Shown here piece by piece: positions 1 through 7,277 of a stretch of DNA of 64,000 nt (position 1 is the stretch's first letter; the number at the start of each line of letters is the position of its first letter). Location of the stretch: positions 115,819-179,818 of the forward strand of contig NZ_SDLV01000019.1 of assembly GCF_004916905.1 (NCBI RefSeq), read 5' to 3'. The position numbers were made by a program, and so were the translations under genes. The notes under the pieces were generated by a model. The model saw nothing but the letters and a program-made list of their open reading frames with translations. It ran no database searches and was not told the origin of the DNA. Origin of the DNA: Chryseobacterium candidae (GTDB lineage Bacteria > Bacteroidota > Bacteroidia > Flavobacteriales > Weeksellaceae).

Positions 1-1373
1 GAATCCGTTTTCTGAAAGTAGCAGGAACGAGTGCCGGAGCTATTAATACCATGCTTATTGCTGCCTGTAAGACCAAAGAAGAACCTAAAAGTGAACTTAT
101 TAAGGATATTCTTTTCAGCTGGGATTTTTCGGATTTTATGGATGGAAAAAGTTATGTAAAAACGACTCTCCATGCGATGCTGAACAACAAAGATTTCTTT
201 AAGATCAATGCTGTTATTGCCGCTATCCTTTTTATTATTCTGATCAGTATTCCTTTTCTGGCATCATCATCAACAATACTGAACGCCAAACTGATGTTTC
301 TGATTCCCCTGATTCCGGCTGTTATTCTCTCTTTCTGTATCCAAAAACTGTATAATAACTTCAGGAAAGAAAACAGCGGACTGAATCCCGGAAATACCTT
401 TCAGAATACCATGCAAAATGCACTGGATCAATTTGGAATACAAACAGTTGCCGATCTCAACAAAAAATTCATTCAGAAAGGACAGGAACTCAATCTCAGC
501 TACCGCTATGGGAACGGGCAGGAATATTATCAGATGGCTTTGCAAAACATTGAAAAAATTAAAATCAAAAATCAGGAACATATCGACCAGACCCGATACA
601 GAATTTTCTATGAAAGTGCGGTCAATAATGACTATTATAAAAACAATCCGTTTTATCTTCTTACATCAGAATATGTTGTTATTGCCACTGATATCAATGC
701 CAAAATTAAAGTAGAACTTCCTACGATGGCCAATCTCTACTGGTCCGAAGAGGAACTGAAACATATCAGTCCTGCCGAATTTGTAAGAGCTTCTATGGCA
801 GTTCCTTTTTTCTTTGAACCTTTCCAGAAACAAATCAATAGAGACGATGATTCCGTAAAATATGCCTGGAGATACTGGATGAATACGAAACCCGAAGACA
901 TTAATCCTTCAGGAGTTTTCATTGATGGTGGCAGTATTTCCAACTTTCCTATTGACCTGTTTCATGCGGATGAAGTTTTTTATCCCAGAATGCCTCTTTT
1001 TGGAGTGCAGCTAACCAGTGATTCAGCTATTCTCTCTGAAAAAGGAAAAACAAGTGAAGAAATCCTTAAAACACCTTTCAGCTATGCCGGAAATATCATC
1101 AACACTCTGAAAGGTTTTAATGATAAGACATTCCTTACCAAACATACTTTTTACCGTTTATACAGCATACAAAGCGTTAATTGCGGTACCAGCAGCTGGC
1201 TGAATTTCTTTATGAAAAAAGAAGAAAAGGAAGATCTTTTCAACAGAGGTTTTCAGGCTGCCCTTGATTTTCTCAACACATTTGATTGGGAAAAGTACAA
1301 ATATGAAAGAATGATGCTTACCATGAAGGAGAAAAAAATACTGAAAGAAGAGGATACGCCTACTGTGGGATAA
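1..1373 (+). CDS. Patatin-like phospholipase, 5' end outside window
   Basis: The frame is open from base 3, so the start lies upstream and about 456 residues are visible. GTSAG, encoded at 24-38, is the nucleophile elbow of patatin-like serine lipases (Ser codon 30-32). DGG at 924-932 supplies the Asp of the Ser-Asp dyad. Patatins hydrolyse acyl esters of membrane lipids. Between the two motifs, at about 205-350, lie two strongly hydrophobic segments that look like a membrane hairpin and are not part of the basic patatin fold, so the enzyme may be membrane-anchored. The N-terminal oxyanion-hole motif is not in the window. Family assignment is firm; substrate unknown. Confidence 0.85.
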   Translation, partial: IRFLKVAGTSAGAINTMLIAACKTKEEPKSELIKDILFSWDFSDFMDGKSYVKTTLHAMLNNKDFFKINAVIAAILFIILISIPFLASSSTILNAKLMFLIPLIPAVILSFCIQKLYNNFRKENSGLNPGNTFQNTMQNALDQFGIQTVADLNKKFIQKGQELNLSYRYGNGQEYYQMALQNIEKIKIKNQEHIDQTRYRIFYESAVNNDYYKNNPFYLLTSEYVVIATDINAKIKVELPTMANLYWSEEELKHISPAEFVRASMAVPFFFEPFQKQINRDDDSVKYAWRYWMNTKPEDINPSGVFIDGGSISNFPIDLFHADEVFYPRMPLFGVQLTSDSAILSEKGKTSEEILKTPFSYAGNIINTLKGFNDKTFLTKHTFYRLYSIQSVNCGTSSWLNFFMKKEEKEDLFNRGFQAALDFLNTFDWEKYKYERMMLTMKEKKILKEEDTPTVG

Positions 1374-1431
1374 AGATTTTATAGTAATATGAAATACAAG
1401 AAAATCAATAGAATCTTTAAATAAAAAATAG

Positions 1432-1911
1432 ATGAACTGGATTATAAGAAGTACAAAGAAAGTAAAATTCCATACTAATCTTCAGGAAGTTTTAAAGCCT
1501 ATATGGGATGATCTTGCCATTTATAAATGGATTTTGACAGATTTAGATTTTATATCTGATCAGACTCTTCCCATTAATTTTGATGAAGATTATTTTGTGT
1601 TGGATCATCCGGAATTTGAACTGCTCTATCAAAGCAATACTCAGATCATTTGGGGGATCATTTCAGCCGTTCCAAATAATATTGAACCCGATACTTCAGC
1701 CATTTCTATCTTATCTGCTGAAGATACAAGTGTTTGGGAATCTAATCAATTTTTAATACCAGAAAGTATTTTAGAAATTATTGCTTTTGACAGCGGGTAT
1801 ACTATTGTAAAATTTAAAGATAAAAGTCTCTCAGATCAATTTGAAAACTATTTTAAGGAACAAGTAATAGATCTGCAAAAGTTCAATGAGAAATATATTA
1901 ATCGAACATGA
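1432..1911 (+). CDS. Hypothetical cytosolic protein
   Basis: This 159-residue acidic protein has no signal peptide or membrane segment and I do not recognise its family. It contains several aromatic, acidic stretches (for example DLDFISDQTLPINFDEDYFV) of the kind seen in small globular immunity or SMI1-like proteins, but no diagnostic motif, so that resemblance is only an impression. Its stop overlaps the next start by 4 bases (ATGA), which indicates translational coupling with the membrane protein at 1908-2360. Codon use looks like that of the neighbours. Confidence 0.6.
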   Translation: MNWIIRSTKKVKFHTNLQEVLKPIWDDLAIYKWILTDLDFISDQTLPINFDEDYFVLDHPEFELLYQSNTQIIWGIISAVPNNIEPDTSAISILSAEDTSVWESNQFLIPESILEIIAFDSGYTIVKFKDKSLSDQFENYFKEQVIDLQKFNEKYINRT

Positions 1912-2360
1912 AAAAATTGATCTCAGAAAAATTTCATATTATTCTTTTGATACTCACTTTTGGATTTATTATATTCTGTTTAATTAGTGCTAATTCAGGA
2001 ATTAATGATCTGCTCAAAAGTCCGAAATATACCATTGGAGAAGCTATATCGGACTGGCATCACAAAAACAATAATGGTGTAGGAATAGATTATAAATATC
2101 ATGTTAATGGTATTACTTATTCTAAAACTGCTAATGTCTCTTATCAGAAAGGAGATAAATTCCTGATCATTTTTGATTCTATAAAACCTGATAATTCGGC
2201 AATACTTGACATCTACTCTATTGAAAACTATCTTATAGATTTAAAAGTTCCTTCAAAAGGTTGGAAATATCAGGATGTTCCCTTTAATATTGATAGTAAT
2301 ACCATAAAGAAATATATTCAGGACTGGAATCCAGAGCCTTTTGAATATATTCAGAAATAA
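1908..2360 (+). CDS. Hypothetical single-pass membrane protein
   Basis: The 150-residue product has one N-terminal hydrophobic helix (about residues 10-28) followed by a soluble domain. Its repeated pattern YKYHVNGITYSKTANVSY resembles the extracytoplasmic part of DUF3592-type proteins, a weak match made by eye. It is coupled by a 4-base overlap to the cytosolic protein encoded just upstream, so the two probably act together at the inner membrane. Function unknown. No signal-peptidase site is evident, so the helix is probably retained as an anchor. Confidence 0.6.
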   Translation: MKKLISEKFHIILLILTFGFIIFCLISANSGINDLLKSPKYTIGEAISDWHHKNNNGVGIDYKYHVNGITYSKTANVSYQKGDKFLIIFDSIKPDNSAILDIYSIENYLIDLKVPSKGWKYQDVPFNIDSNTIKKYIQDWNPEPFEYIQK

Positions 2361-2404
2361 AGTTGAACTCTTGAATTCCAGAGCCCAACTTCATTTTTAT
2401 ATTG

Positions 2405-2935
2405 TTATAAATTATCCAAGAATTCCAGATACATCGGAACACTTCTGTTGATCCATTCATCGGAAGAATCTCTTTCAATTCCGTAATAAACAAAGGGTTC
2501 TTTATAATCGGCTTTTATATAATCAAAAGTCAGTTCATAAGGTCGGAGAAGTTCCTTCATCGTGTATTTATATTCTCCGGCTTTAGAATATCCATCTTCA
2601 TCTATTCCTGCGGTAACAGCCAGTGATATTTTCTTTCCGGCCAGTTTGAAACCGCTTTTGCTTCCATACGCCCAGCCATATAAAACCACCTCATCCAGCC
2701 ATTGTTTGAAAAGCGGCGGACTGCTGAACCAGTAAAAAGGAAACTGAAATACAATCTTGTTATAAGATTCCATCAGCTTTTGCTCTTCTGCTACATTGAT
2801 TTTTCCATCAGGATAAGCCTCGTACAGCTGATGAACAGTATATTTTTCAGGGTGTTTTTTTAACTCGTCGATCCATTTTTTATTGATCGCTGATTTTTCA
2901 ATATCAGGATGCGTCACAATCACTAATGTTTTCAT
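2405..2935 (-). CDS. NAD(P)H-dependent quinone/flavin oxidoreductase, flavodoxin-like fold
   Basis: The 176-residue protein starts MKTLVIVTHPD, the first strand and phosphate-binding loop of the NQO1/KefF/MdaB flavodoxin-like family. FQFPFYWFSSPPLFKQWLD is the family's FMN-contact signature, and AVTAG closes the flavin site. Members reduce quinones or electrophiles with NAD(P)H using bound FMN. The gene is divergent from an HxlR-type regulator at 3027, a frequent pairing in which the regulator senses quinones or electrophiles and controls the reductase. A TAATTTTG promoter element precedes it at 2955-2962. Family is confident; substrate is not determined. Confidence 0.87.
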   Translation of the reverse strand: MKTLVIVTHPDIEKSAINKKWIDELKKHPEKYTVHQLYEAYPDGKINVAEEQKLMESYNKIVFQFPFYWFSSPPLFKQWLDEVVLYGWAYGSKSGFKLAGKKISLAVTAGIDEDGYSKAGEYKYTMKELLRPYELTFDYIKADYKEPFVYYGIERDSSDEWINRSVPMYLEFLDNL

Positions 2936-2954
2936 TATGCTTAAATTTCTGATA

Positions 2955-2962
2955 CAAAATTA
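2955..2962 (-). promoter_or_regulatory. Promoter -7 element TAATTTTG for the oxidoreductase gene
   Basis: The reverse strand reads TAATTTTG, an exact match to the Bacteroidota -7 consensus TAnnTTTG, 19 bases before the oxidoreductase start. One arm of the 13-base inverted repeat at 2970-3027 lies in the -33 region, where a bound regulator would block transcription. Confidence 0.6.
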
Positions 2963-2969
2963 CTGAACG

Positions 2970-3027
2970 TTACTTACATTTTGTACATTAGCAACCTATT
3001 GTATGGTACTATAAAAAATGTAAGTAA
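2970..3027. promoter_or_regulatory. Candidate HxlR operator: 13-base inverted repeat
   Basis: TTACTTACATTTT at 2970-2982 is repeated as its exact reverse complement at 3015-3027. The two arms flank the divergent promoter region between the oxidoreductase and HxlR genes. The right arm ends on the first base of the regulator's start codon and the left arm sits upstream of the oxidoreductase -7 element. HxlR proteins bind as dimers to such repeats, so autoregulation plus control of the reductase is a reasonable inference. Confidence 0.6.
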
Positions 3028-3392
3028 TGACAAAAATAAAAGAAAGCTCTACCAATTTTGCCAATAAAAAAGCCCTTGCAGATGAATGCCCGGAAATCTA
3101 TGCATCCAACATTATCGGAGGGCAATGGGCATTGGCAATCTGCTGTTATCTGATCAATGGAAAAATGAGATTTGGTGAACTTAAAAAAAAGCTTCAGAAC
3201 ATTACCGAACGTATGCTTACCCTTCAGCTTCGCAGGCTTGAAGAAGATGAAATCATCACCAGAACCGTGTATGCCGAAGTTCCTCCAAAGGTAGAATATG
3301 AACTTACAGAAATCGGGTACAAGCTGAAACCCATTATCCTCGAACTCGAAAAATGGGGTAACGAACATAAACAGATTATGGAAAAGAAATAA
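3027..3392 (+). CDS. HxlR-family winged-helix transcriptional regulator
   Basis: The 121-residue protein matches the HxlR domain throughout. It has a conserved Cys (ADECPEIYASNIIGGQWAL), then the winged helix FGELKKKLQNITERMLTLQL with the recognition helix, and the wing region PPKVEYELTEIGYKL. The Cys near residue 21 is at the position used for electrophile or quinone sensing in some HxlR/QorR/YodB regulators. That role is inferred here. The gene is divergent from a flavodoxin-fold oxidoreductase, its likely target. The start codon overlaps one arm of a 13-base inverted repeat, so binding there could also block translation or transcription of its own mRNA. Confidence 0.9.
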   Translation: MTKIKESSTNFANKKALADECPEIYASNIIGGQWALAICCYLINGKMRFGELKKKLQNITERMLTLQLRRLEEDEIITRTVYAEVPPKVEYELTEIGYKLKPIILELEKWGNEHKQIMEKK

Positions 3393-3467
3393 AAAGATTG
3401 GTTAAAGAATTTTCATAGTATAATTTTTTACCTAATTTAATTCTTATTAAATATTAAAACAATCTCT

Positions 3468-3977
3468 ATGAAAAACCTTACTTTTTTTCTCTCTTTTACG
3501 GCTCTCACTTTTTTAGGAAATCTTCTGAATGCACAAAAAATTTCTGATGGCCAAACACTTGAAGTCAACGGTATGGCTGTTACCTTTACTATCCTCAATA
3601 AAGAAAGTATAGAATCCGGTGGAAAATCCTATGACCGTTATAAAGTTTCTGCAACCATAAAAAATACATCAGATAAGGCATACAATATCAGACTCTCTGC
3701 TTTTCCTCAAATTGTAAGCGGTATAGGTCTTGTGGAACTTGACTGCATAAATGCAACAGGAGCCAGGCTGACCTCAAAAAAGATAGAATTAAAAATGAAA
3801 GCCCAGATGATCAATGTTACTTACTCTGCCTACGACAAATCCGGAAAATTTGTTAACAGTACAATCCCTGTAACCGGAAGTTATTACTTTGATCCGGGAG
3901 ATACCATCAGTGATGATGCAATTTTCATTGTTCCTCAAGGTGAAAAACCGGATGTTTCCGTAAGAAGTATGAAATAG
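3468..3977 (+). CDS. Hypothetical secreted protein
   Basis: A Sec signal peptide is clear: Lys at position 2, a hydrophobic core, and a cut near LLNA-QKIS (about residue 22). The mature part of about 147 residues is rich in beta-forming sequence, including YDRYKVSATIKNTSDKAYNI and a paired YYFDPGDTISDDAIF. It looks like a small Ig-like or DUF4352-like beta-sandwich, but I cannot name the family. It stands alone between the HxlR gene and an inverted repeat. It is probably periplasmic or surface-exposed. Confidence 0.7.
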   Translation: MKNLTFFLSFTALTFLGNLLNAQKISDGQTLEVNGMAVTFTILNKESIESGGKSYDRYKVSATIKNTSDKAYNIRLSAFPQIVSGIGLVELDCINATGARLTSKKIELKMKAQMINVTYSAYDKSGKFVNSTIPVTGSYYFDPGDTISDDAIFIVPQGEKPDVSVRSMK

Positions 3978-4056
3978 AACAGCACTTTATACAATCTCTT
4001 TGTACCCTATTCAATCAGTTTAGAAGTTGATTGAAGCTTTGAAAGGGTAAAAAAAA

Positions 4057-4127
4057 TGGATTCCTCCGGAATGACACAGTGTATGCATAATGTCAAACAG
4101 TCCTATATGTCATTCCGGAGGAATCCA
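4057..4127. repeat. Palindromic intergenic repeat, 20-base perfect arms
   Basis: Bases 4057-4076 (TGGATTCCTCCGGAATGACA) recur as an exact reverse complement at 4108-4127, with a 31-base loop. It lies between two convergent genes. The arm core GGAATGAC/GTCATTC is shared with the longer inverted repeat at 6392-6524, so the two may belong to one REP-like family. It has no coding capacity, and a transcript would form a strong hairpin. Confidence 0.75.
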
Positions 4128-4156
4128 GGCTTATTAATTGAAAGAATAGCTGTATT

Positions 4157-4717
4157 CTACTTCCTCTCAGCCTCTTTCCAAAAAGGTTTTTGATCCAATA
4201 CTTTCGAATGAATTGGACAGGATTCATGGTGAGCTCCCTTCAGATATCCGGTGCTCATAAGAAATTCATTGACAATCTCTCCTCCTGTGAATTTGAACGT
4301 TTTCTTGAATAACTTCATCCATTCCTGCAATGTTTTGGGGTGATGATGTTCCAGCCATTTTTCGAATGAACCAAATTCCTTTTGAAGCTCAACAATTGTT
4401 TTTGCATTTTCAATGGCAGCATTCACTTTCAGTTTGTTTCTGATAATCCCCGGATCATTTAAAAGTCTTTCACGGTCTTCCTCCGTATAGGCCGCTATTT
4501 GCTGAATATTAAAATTGTCATACGCTTTTCTGAAGCTTTCTTCTTTTTTCAGAACCGTTTCCCAGCTTAGTCCTGCCTGGTTGATTTCCAGAATCAGTCT
4601 TCCAAACAGTTCATTATCATCATGGATAGGATATCCGTAATAGTTGTCATGGTAATTTTTGTGCAGTTCTTTCCTGCTTTCAGGCTGCATTCCTTCTATG
4701 GCTAAACAATAACTCAT
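4157..4717 (-). CDS. tag: DNA-3-methyladenine glycosylase I
   Basis: This 186-residue protein matches the Tag family along its length. HKNYHDNYYGYPIHDDNELF corresponds to the YHDxEWGxP segment that starts the fold. LILEINQAGLSWETVLKKEE is the conserved core helix with the catalytic-pocket Glu and Trp. The C-terminal MSTGYLKGAHHESCPIH carries the His/Cys pair of the HhH-fold zinc snap. Tag excises N3-methyladenine from alkylated DNA as the first step of base excision repair. It lies alone on the reverse strand. The Trp of the usual EWG is replaced (NYYGYP), a normal variation in this phylum as far as I can judge. Confidence 0.93.
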   Translation of the reverse strand: MSYCLAIEGMQPESRKELHKNYHDNYYGYPIHDDNELFGRLILEINQAGLSWETVLKKEESFRKAYDNFNIQQIAAYTEEDRERLLNDPGIIRNKLKVNAAIENAKTIVELQKEFGSFEKWLEHHHPKTLQEWMKLFKKTFKFTGGEIVNEFLMSTGYLKGAHHESCPIHSKVLDQKPFWKEAERK

Positions 4718-4864
4718 TGAAATATTCTGTTTAAATTCTAAATAATATGGTAAAGATAAGACAGCTTTGTGACAACTGTCCGTCAGCAGTATTTTAAAGT
4801 TAATAATAATTCTATCTTCAAGATAATTTTCTGCAATTTATTAAACTTACATTGAAATAAAGTG

Positions 4865-4872
4865 TAGTTTTG
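4865..4872 (+). promoter_or_regulatory. Promoter -7 element TAGTTTTG
   Basis: An exact TAnnTTTG match ends 5 bases before the ATG at 4878. Transcription would begin at or next to that ATG, giving either a leaderless message or, if the ATG at 4899 is used, a 5' leader of about 20 bases. Confidence 0.5.
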
Positions 4873-4877
4873 TAATT

Positions 4878-5255
4878 ATGCCCAATTCAGGACTTCATAT
4901 GAAAAACTATAAAGCAGTCATTACGCTGCTTATATTGGTCTTTTCATTGTCTCCGTGCTCTGTAAAAAGAAATGTTCTTGATATTTTTGATGTTCAGCTC
5001 ATCAGCGGGCTGAATAAGGCAAAAACAACTACCTCAATTTCCTTCAGCTGTGATTCCGCTTTTGCTTCTTCAGAAGCTGCCGTTTCAAAAACCAAAATTC
5101 ATCACCGATACAATAAATTTTTATCCGGTTTTAATTCTGGTAAATCCAATTTTTTTGAAGAAAAGGCTTTTCTCAATAACTATTCCGGGTATTCTACTGG
5201 TAACAGCCCTCCGAAATATATTCTGTTTAAAAGACTGAGACTTCATCTGATTTAA
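4878..5255 (+). CDS. Small secreted hypothetical protein upstream of doxD-doxA
   Basis: The 125-residue product begins with a hydrophobic signal segment (AVITLLILVFSLSP). An alternative ATG at 4899 gives a more typical signal peptide, MKNYKAVITLL. The mature part is polar and low in hydrophobics and ends with SPPKYILFKRLRLHLI. Tails of this shape recur in small Bacteroidota proteins encoded next to membrane transport or oxidoreductase genes. I know no function for them. The gene lies 54 bases before the DoxD/DoxA fusion and is probably co-transcribed. The start is uncertain because the promoter favours 4878 while the signal peptide favours 4899. Confidence 0.6.
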   Translation: MPNSGLHMKNYKAVITLLILVFSLSPCSVKRNVLDIFDVQLISGLNKAKTTTSISFSCDSAFASSEAAVSKTKIHHRYNKFLSGFNSGKSNFFEEKAFLNNYSGYSTGNSPPKYILFKRLRLHLI

Positions 5256-5309
5256 TTTTTTCAGATCAAATTATAAAAATCAGTTTTTTACAATACAATA
5301 GTAATTTCA

Positions 5310-6323
5310 ATGAAACATATTTTAAACAGCCGGTCTACAGACATGGCCGGATTATATACTTTATCCCTCCGCATGGTGATCGGATGGACTTACTTTTCAG
5401 CGTTCTGGCGCAGATTGATCCTCGAAAACAAGCTTATTCCTGATGAAAAGGGATATATCGGGGAAAAATTCAATCATTTTTTACCCAATGCACTCGGAAT
5501 AAAACCTATTATTGAATATCTGGTGACTCATCCCGATGCTTTACAACGCTCTATGATGATTTTTACCATTATTGAAGCGGTTGTAGGATTATTCATTATT
5601 CTCGGATTATTTACACGGTTAATGAGTATCGGAATTTTCAGTCTTGCCCTCGGAATATTACTGGGTTCAGGCTGGCTGGGAACAACCTGTCTTGATGAAT
5701 GGCAGATCGGAGTTTTAGGAATTGCCGGCGGATTCGTACTGTTTCTTACCGGAAGCGGTCCTTATTCACTGGATTATTATTTCATGAAGAATAACAAAAG
5801 CTTCACTCAAAAAAGATGGTTTCAGTGGCTTGGCTCAGGAAATGTTCCTGTCTCAAACCCAAAAGTATTTGTGCTCGCAGGCTCAATTATTATATTTGGA
5901 TTGACTCTTTTTACCAATCAGTATTTTCATGGAGGTGTATGGGGAGCACTGCATAATAAATCGGTAAAACCAAAACTGGAAGTTTCAAATATCTCTCATC
6001 AGCATTCAAAGTTAACATTTGAAGTCTACCGGACGGAAGGAGCTGATGTATATGGTTCTTTCCTGATAGGAATTCATATTCTGGATAAAAACGGAAAAGT
6101 TTTAAAGGAACTTGATCATAAAGAACTGGCCGGATTTTCTAAAGAAAATATTCAAAACCATTATGTTGCCAAAGTAAAACCGGGAAAACACAGTCTGGTA
6201 ATTCCATTGGGAGCAAAAGCTGATGTAACTTTGAATATTGATGATATTTTCCAAAAAAATGATATCCACAGTCTGAAACTGATTGATGTAAGTGGTATTG
6301 AATGGATAGAGAAAATTGATTAG
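5310..6323 (+). CDS. DoxD-DoxA fusion (thiosulfate:quinone oxidoreductase-like membrane protein)
   Basis: The N-terminal half (about residues 15-155) is a four-helix DoxD/DoxX-type membrane domain with the sequence RMVIGWTYFSAFWRR and a later segment GWLGTTCLDEWQIGVLGIAG. After a linker and one more helix (about 185-202) comes a periplasmic beta-domain, roughly 215-337, that resembles DoxA. In Acidianus, DoxD and DoxA are two subunits of an enzyme that passes electrons from thiosulfate to quinone. Here they appear as one 337-residue chain, as in other Bacteroidota. Whether it oxidises thiosulfate is unproven. Family call is confident, activity is not. Confidence 0.75.
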   Translation: MKHILNSRSTDMAGLYTLSLRMVIGWTYFSAFWRRLILENKLIPDEKGYIGEKFNHFLPNALGIKPIIEYLVTHPDALQRSMMIFTIIEAVVGLFIILGLFTRLMSIGIFSLALGILLGSGWLGTTCLDEWQIGVLGIAGGFVLFLTGSGPYSLDYYFMKNNKSFTQKRWFQWLGSGNVPVSNPKVFVLAGSIIIFGLTLFTNQYFHGGVWGALHNKSVKPKLEVSNISHQHSKLTFEVYRTEGADVYGSFLIGIHILDKNGKVLKELDHKELAGFSKENIQNHYVAKVKPGKHSLVIPLGAKADVTLNIDDIFQKNDIHSLKLIDVSGIEWIEKID

Positions 6324-6391
6324 GAGTTCGGGATGCAATGCGTTCGTAGTATGTTTTGGCTAAAAGCCAATCCATGATTATTAATAGCAAA

Positions 6392-6524
6392 AGAGGCTGT
6401 CTCAAAAGTCAAACAATCTGGCTTTTGTCATTCTGACGAAGGAAGAATCTCATTGATAACCAAACATATGAGATTCTTCACTACATTTCATTTCGTTCAG
6501 AATGACACTTTTGAGACAGCCTCT
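6392..6524. repeat. Long inverted repeat, MITE/REP-like
   Basis: The ends are a perfect 18-base inverted repeat: AGAGGCTGTCTCAAAAGT at 6392-6409 against its complement at 6507-6524. The inside is also partly palindromic, with GTCATTCTGACGAAGGAAGA facing TTCGTTCAGAATGAC. The whole 133 bases would fold into one long hairpin. No transposase or obvious target duplication is present, so it is either a non-autonomous element or a REP-type repeat. It may also end transcription of the doxD-doxA gene. Confidence 0.7.
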
Positions 6525-6572
6525 CCTATTGAATGCTGTTGTACAATTTCCGGGTATTATTCATGTTGGAGG

Positions 6573-6903
6573 CTATTTCCCGGAGACGATGACATGATAG
6601 CTGCATGTGCTGTCCGGATCAAGCCTGAGTACTTTAATATCCAATAAAACATCCAGTCCCATAGTCTCGCAAATGCCCTGTATAAAAAGGTTTGACCACT
6701 GACCATTTCAACAGACCTGCAATTTGCAGACTATGAGTGATTTTATGGTAACGGTCTACTCCTTTAATGAGCAATTCGCATTTGTAGTCATTTAATTCTT
6801 TAAATTCAAAATTATATTCGGGACTGGATGTAAAAATGGCTTCCATCAATATTTTTGCAACAGCAGGAATTCCAGGCTGCAGGTTGGGTTTCGCTTCAAA
6901 AAA
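6573..6903 (-). pseudogene. Frameshifted remnant of a small protein gene, family not assigned
   Basis: Reading on the reverse strand, one frame runs from 6903 to about 6707 with native-looking sequence (KPNLQPGIPAVAKILMEAIF, then YKCELLIKGVDRYHKITHSL). A second frame continues the same sense from about 6710 to a stop at 6573-6575 with NGQWSNLFIQGICETMGLDV and then DIKVLRLDPDSTCSYHVIVS. Both halves look like parts of one alpha/beta protein of about 110 residues joined across a single frameshift near 6703-6712. The 5' end lacks a clear start because a stop lies at 6904-6906. The overall pattern vaguely recalls V4R or DUF2378-type sensor domains, but I do not claim that assignment. Confidence 0.5.
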
Positions 6904-6984
6904 TCATGGTTAAGTTTAAATAATAAGTCTAAATACAATATTCAATACAGCTTTCCTGAAATTAGAAATTTGTCTTCATAAAAT

Positions 6985-7131
6985 ATGAAAACAAATAAAA
7001 AAAATCCTTCGGTTGGTATTAATATCCGATGTTTAGATGAAGATCCGGTACTGTATTCCTGTAAGTCCTTTTTGAAAAAACTGCGGAAAGGTGAGGGAAT
7101 TTATTCATATCTTTTTCATTTGGTGATGTAA
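6985..7131 (+). CDS. Possible 48-residue small protein
   Basis: An ATG-initiated frame of 48 codons starts with an Asn/Lys-rich stretch (MKTNKKNPSVGI) and contains two Cys and a basic middle (KSFLKKLRKGEG). It lies in a stretch of about 430 bases with no other gene. There is no recognisable domain, no exact TAnnTTTG promoter close upstream and no ribosome binding site. Chance occurrence cannot be excluded. The remainder of 6904-7237 is AT-rich and shows nothing else I can identify. Confidence 0.25.
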   Translation: MKTNKKNPSVGINIRCLDEDPVLYSCKSFLKKLRKGEGIYSYLFHLVM

Positions 7132-7237
7132 AGCTAGAAAAAATAAATAAACTCTCCAACAAGTGATATTATTTTTTATTTAACAAAATGAGAACAAAAG
7201 GTATTGTTTATCATTATTTTACAACATAAACAAAATA

Positions 7238-7266
7238 AAAAACCTTCGAGAATTTCGAAGGTTTTT
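7238..7266 (-). terminator. Terminator of the efflux operon
   Basis: AAAAACCTTCGA (7238-7249) pairs with TCGAAGGTTTTT (7255-7266) around a 5-base loop. It lies 11 bases past the stop of the MFS gene and gives a T-tract on the reverse strand. Confidence 0.85.
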
Positions 7267-7277
7267 TTATTTAAAAT

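Noticed and set aside
6392..6524. Insertion sequence
   Set aside because: Terminal inverted repeats are present, but at 133 bases there is no transposase and no clear target duplication.
6453..6647. 64-codon forward frame across the inverted repeat
   Set aside because: It is a translation of the palindromic repeat and the antisense of the gene remnant, and has no promoter.
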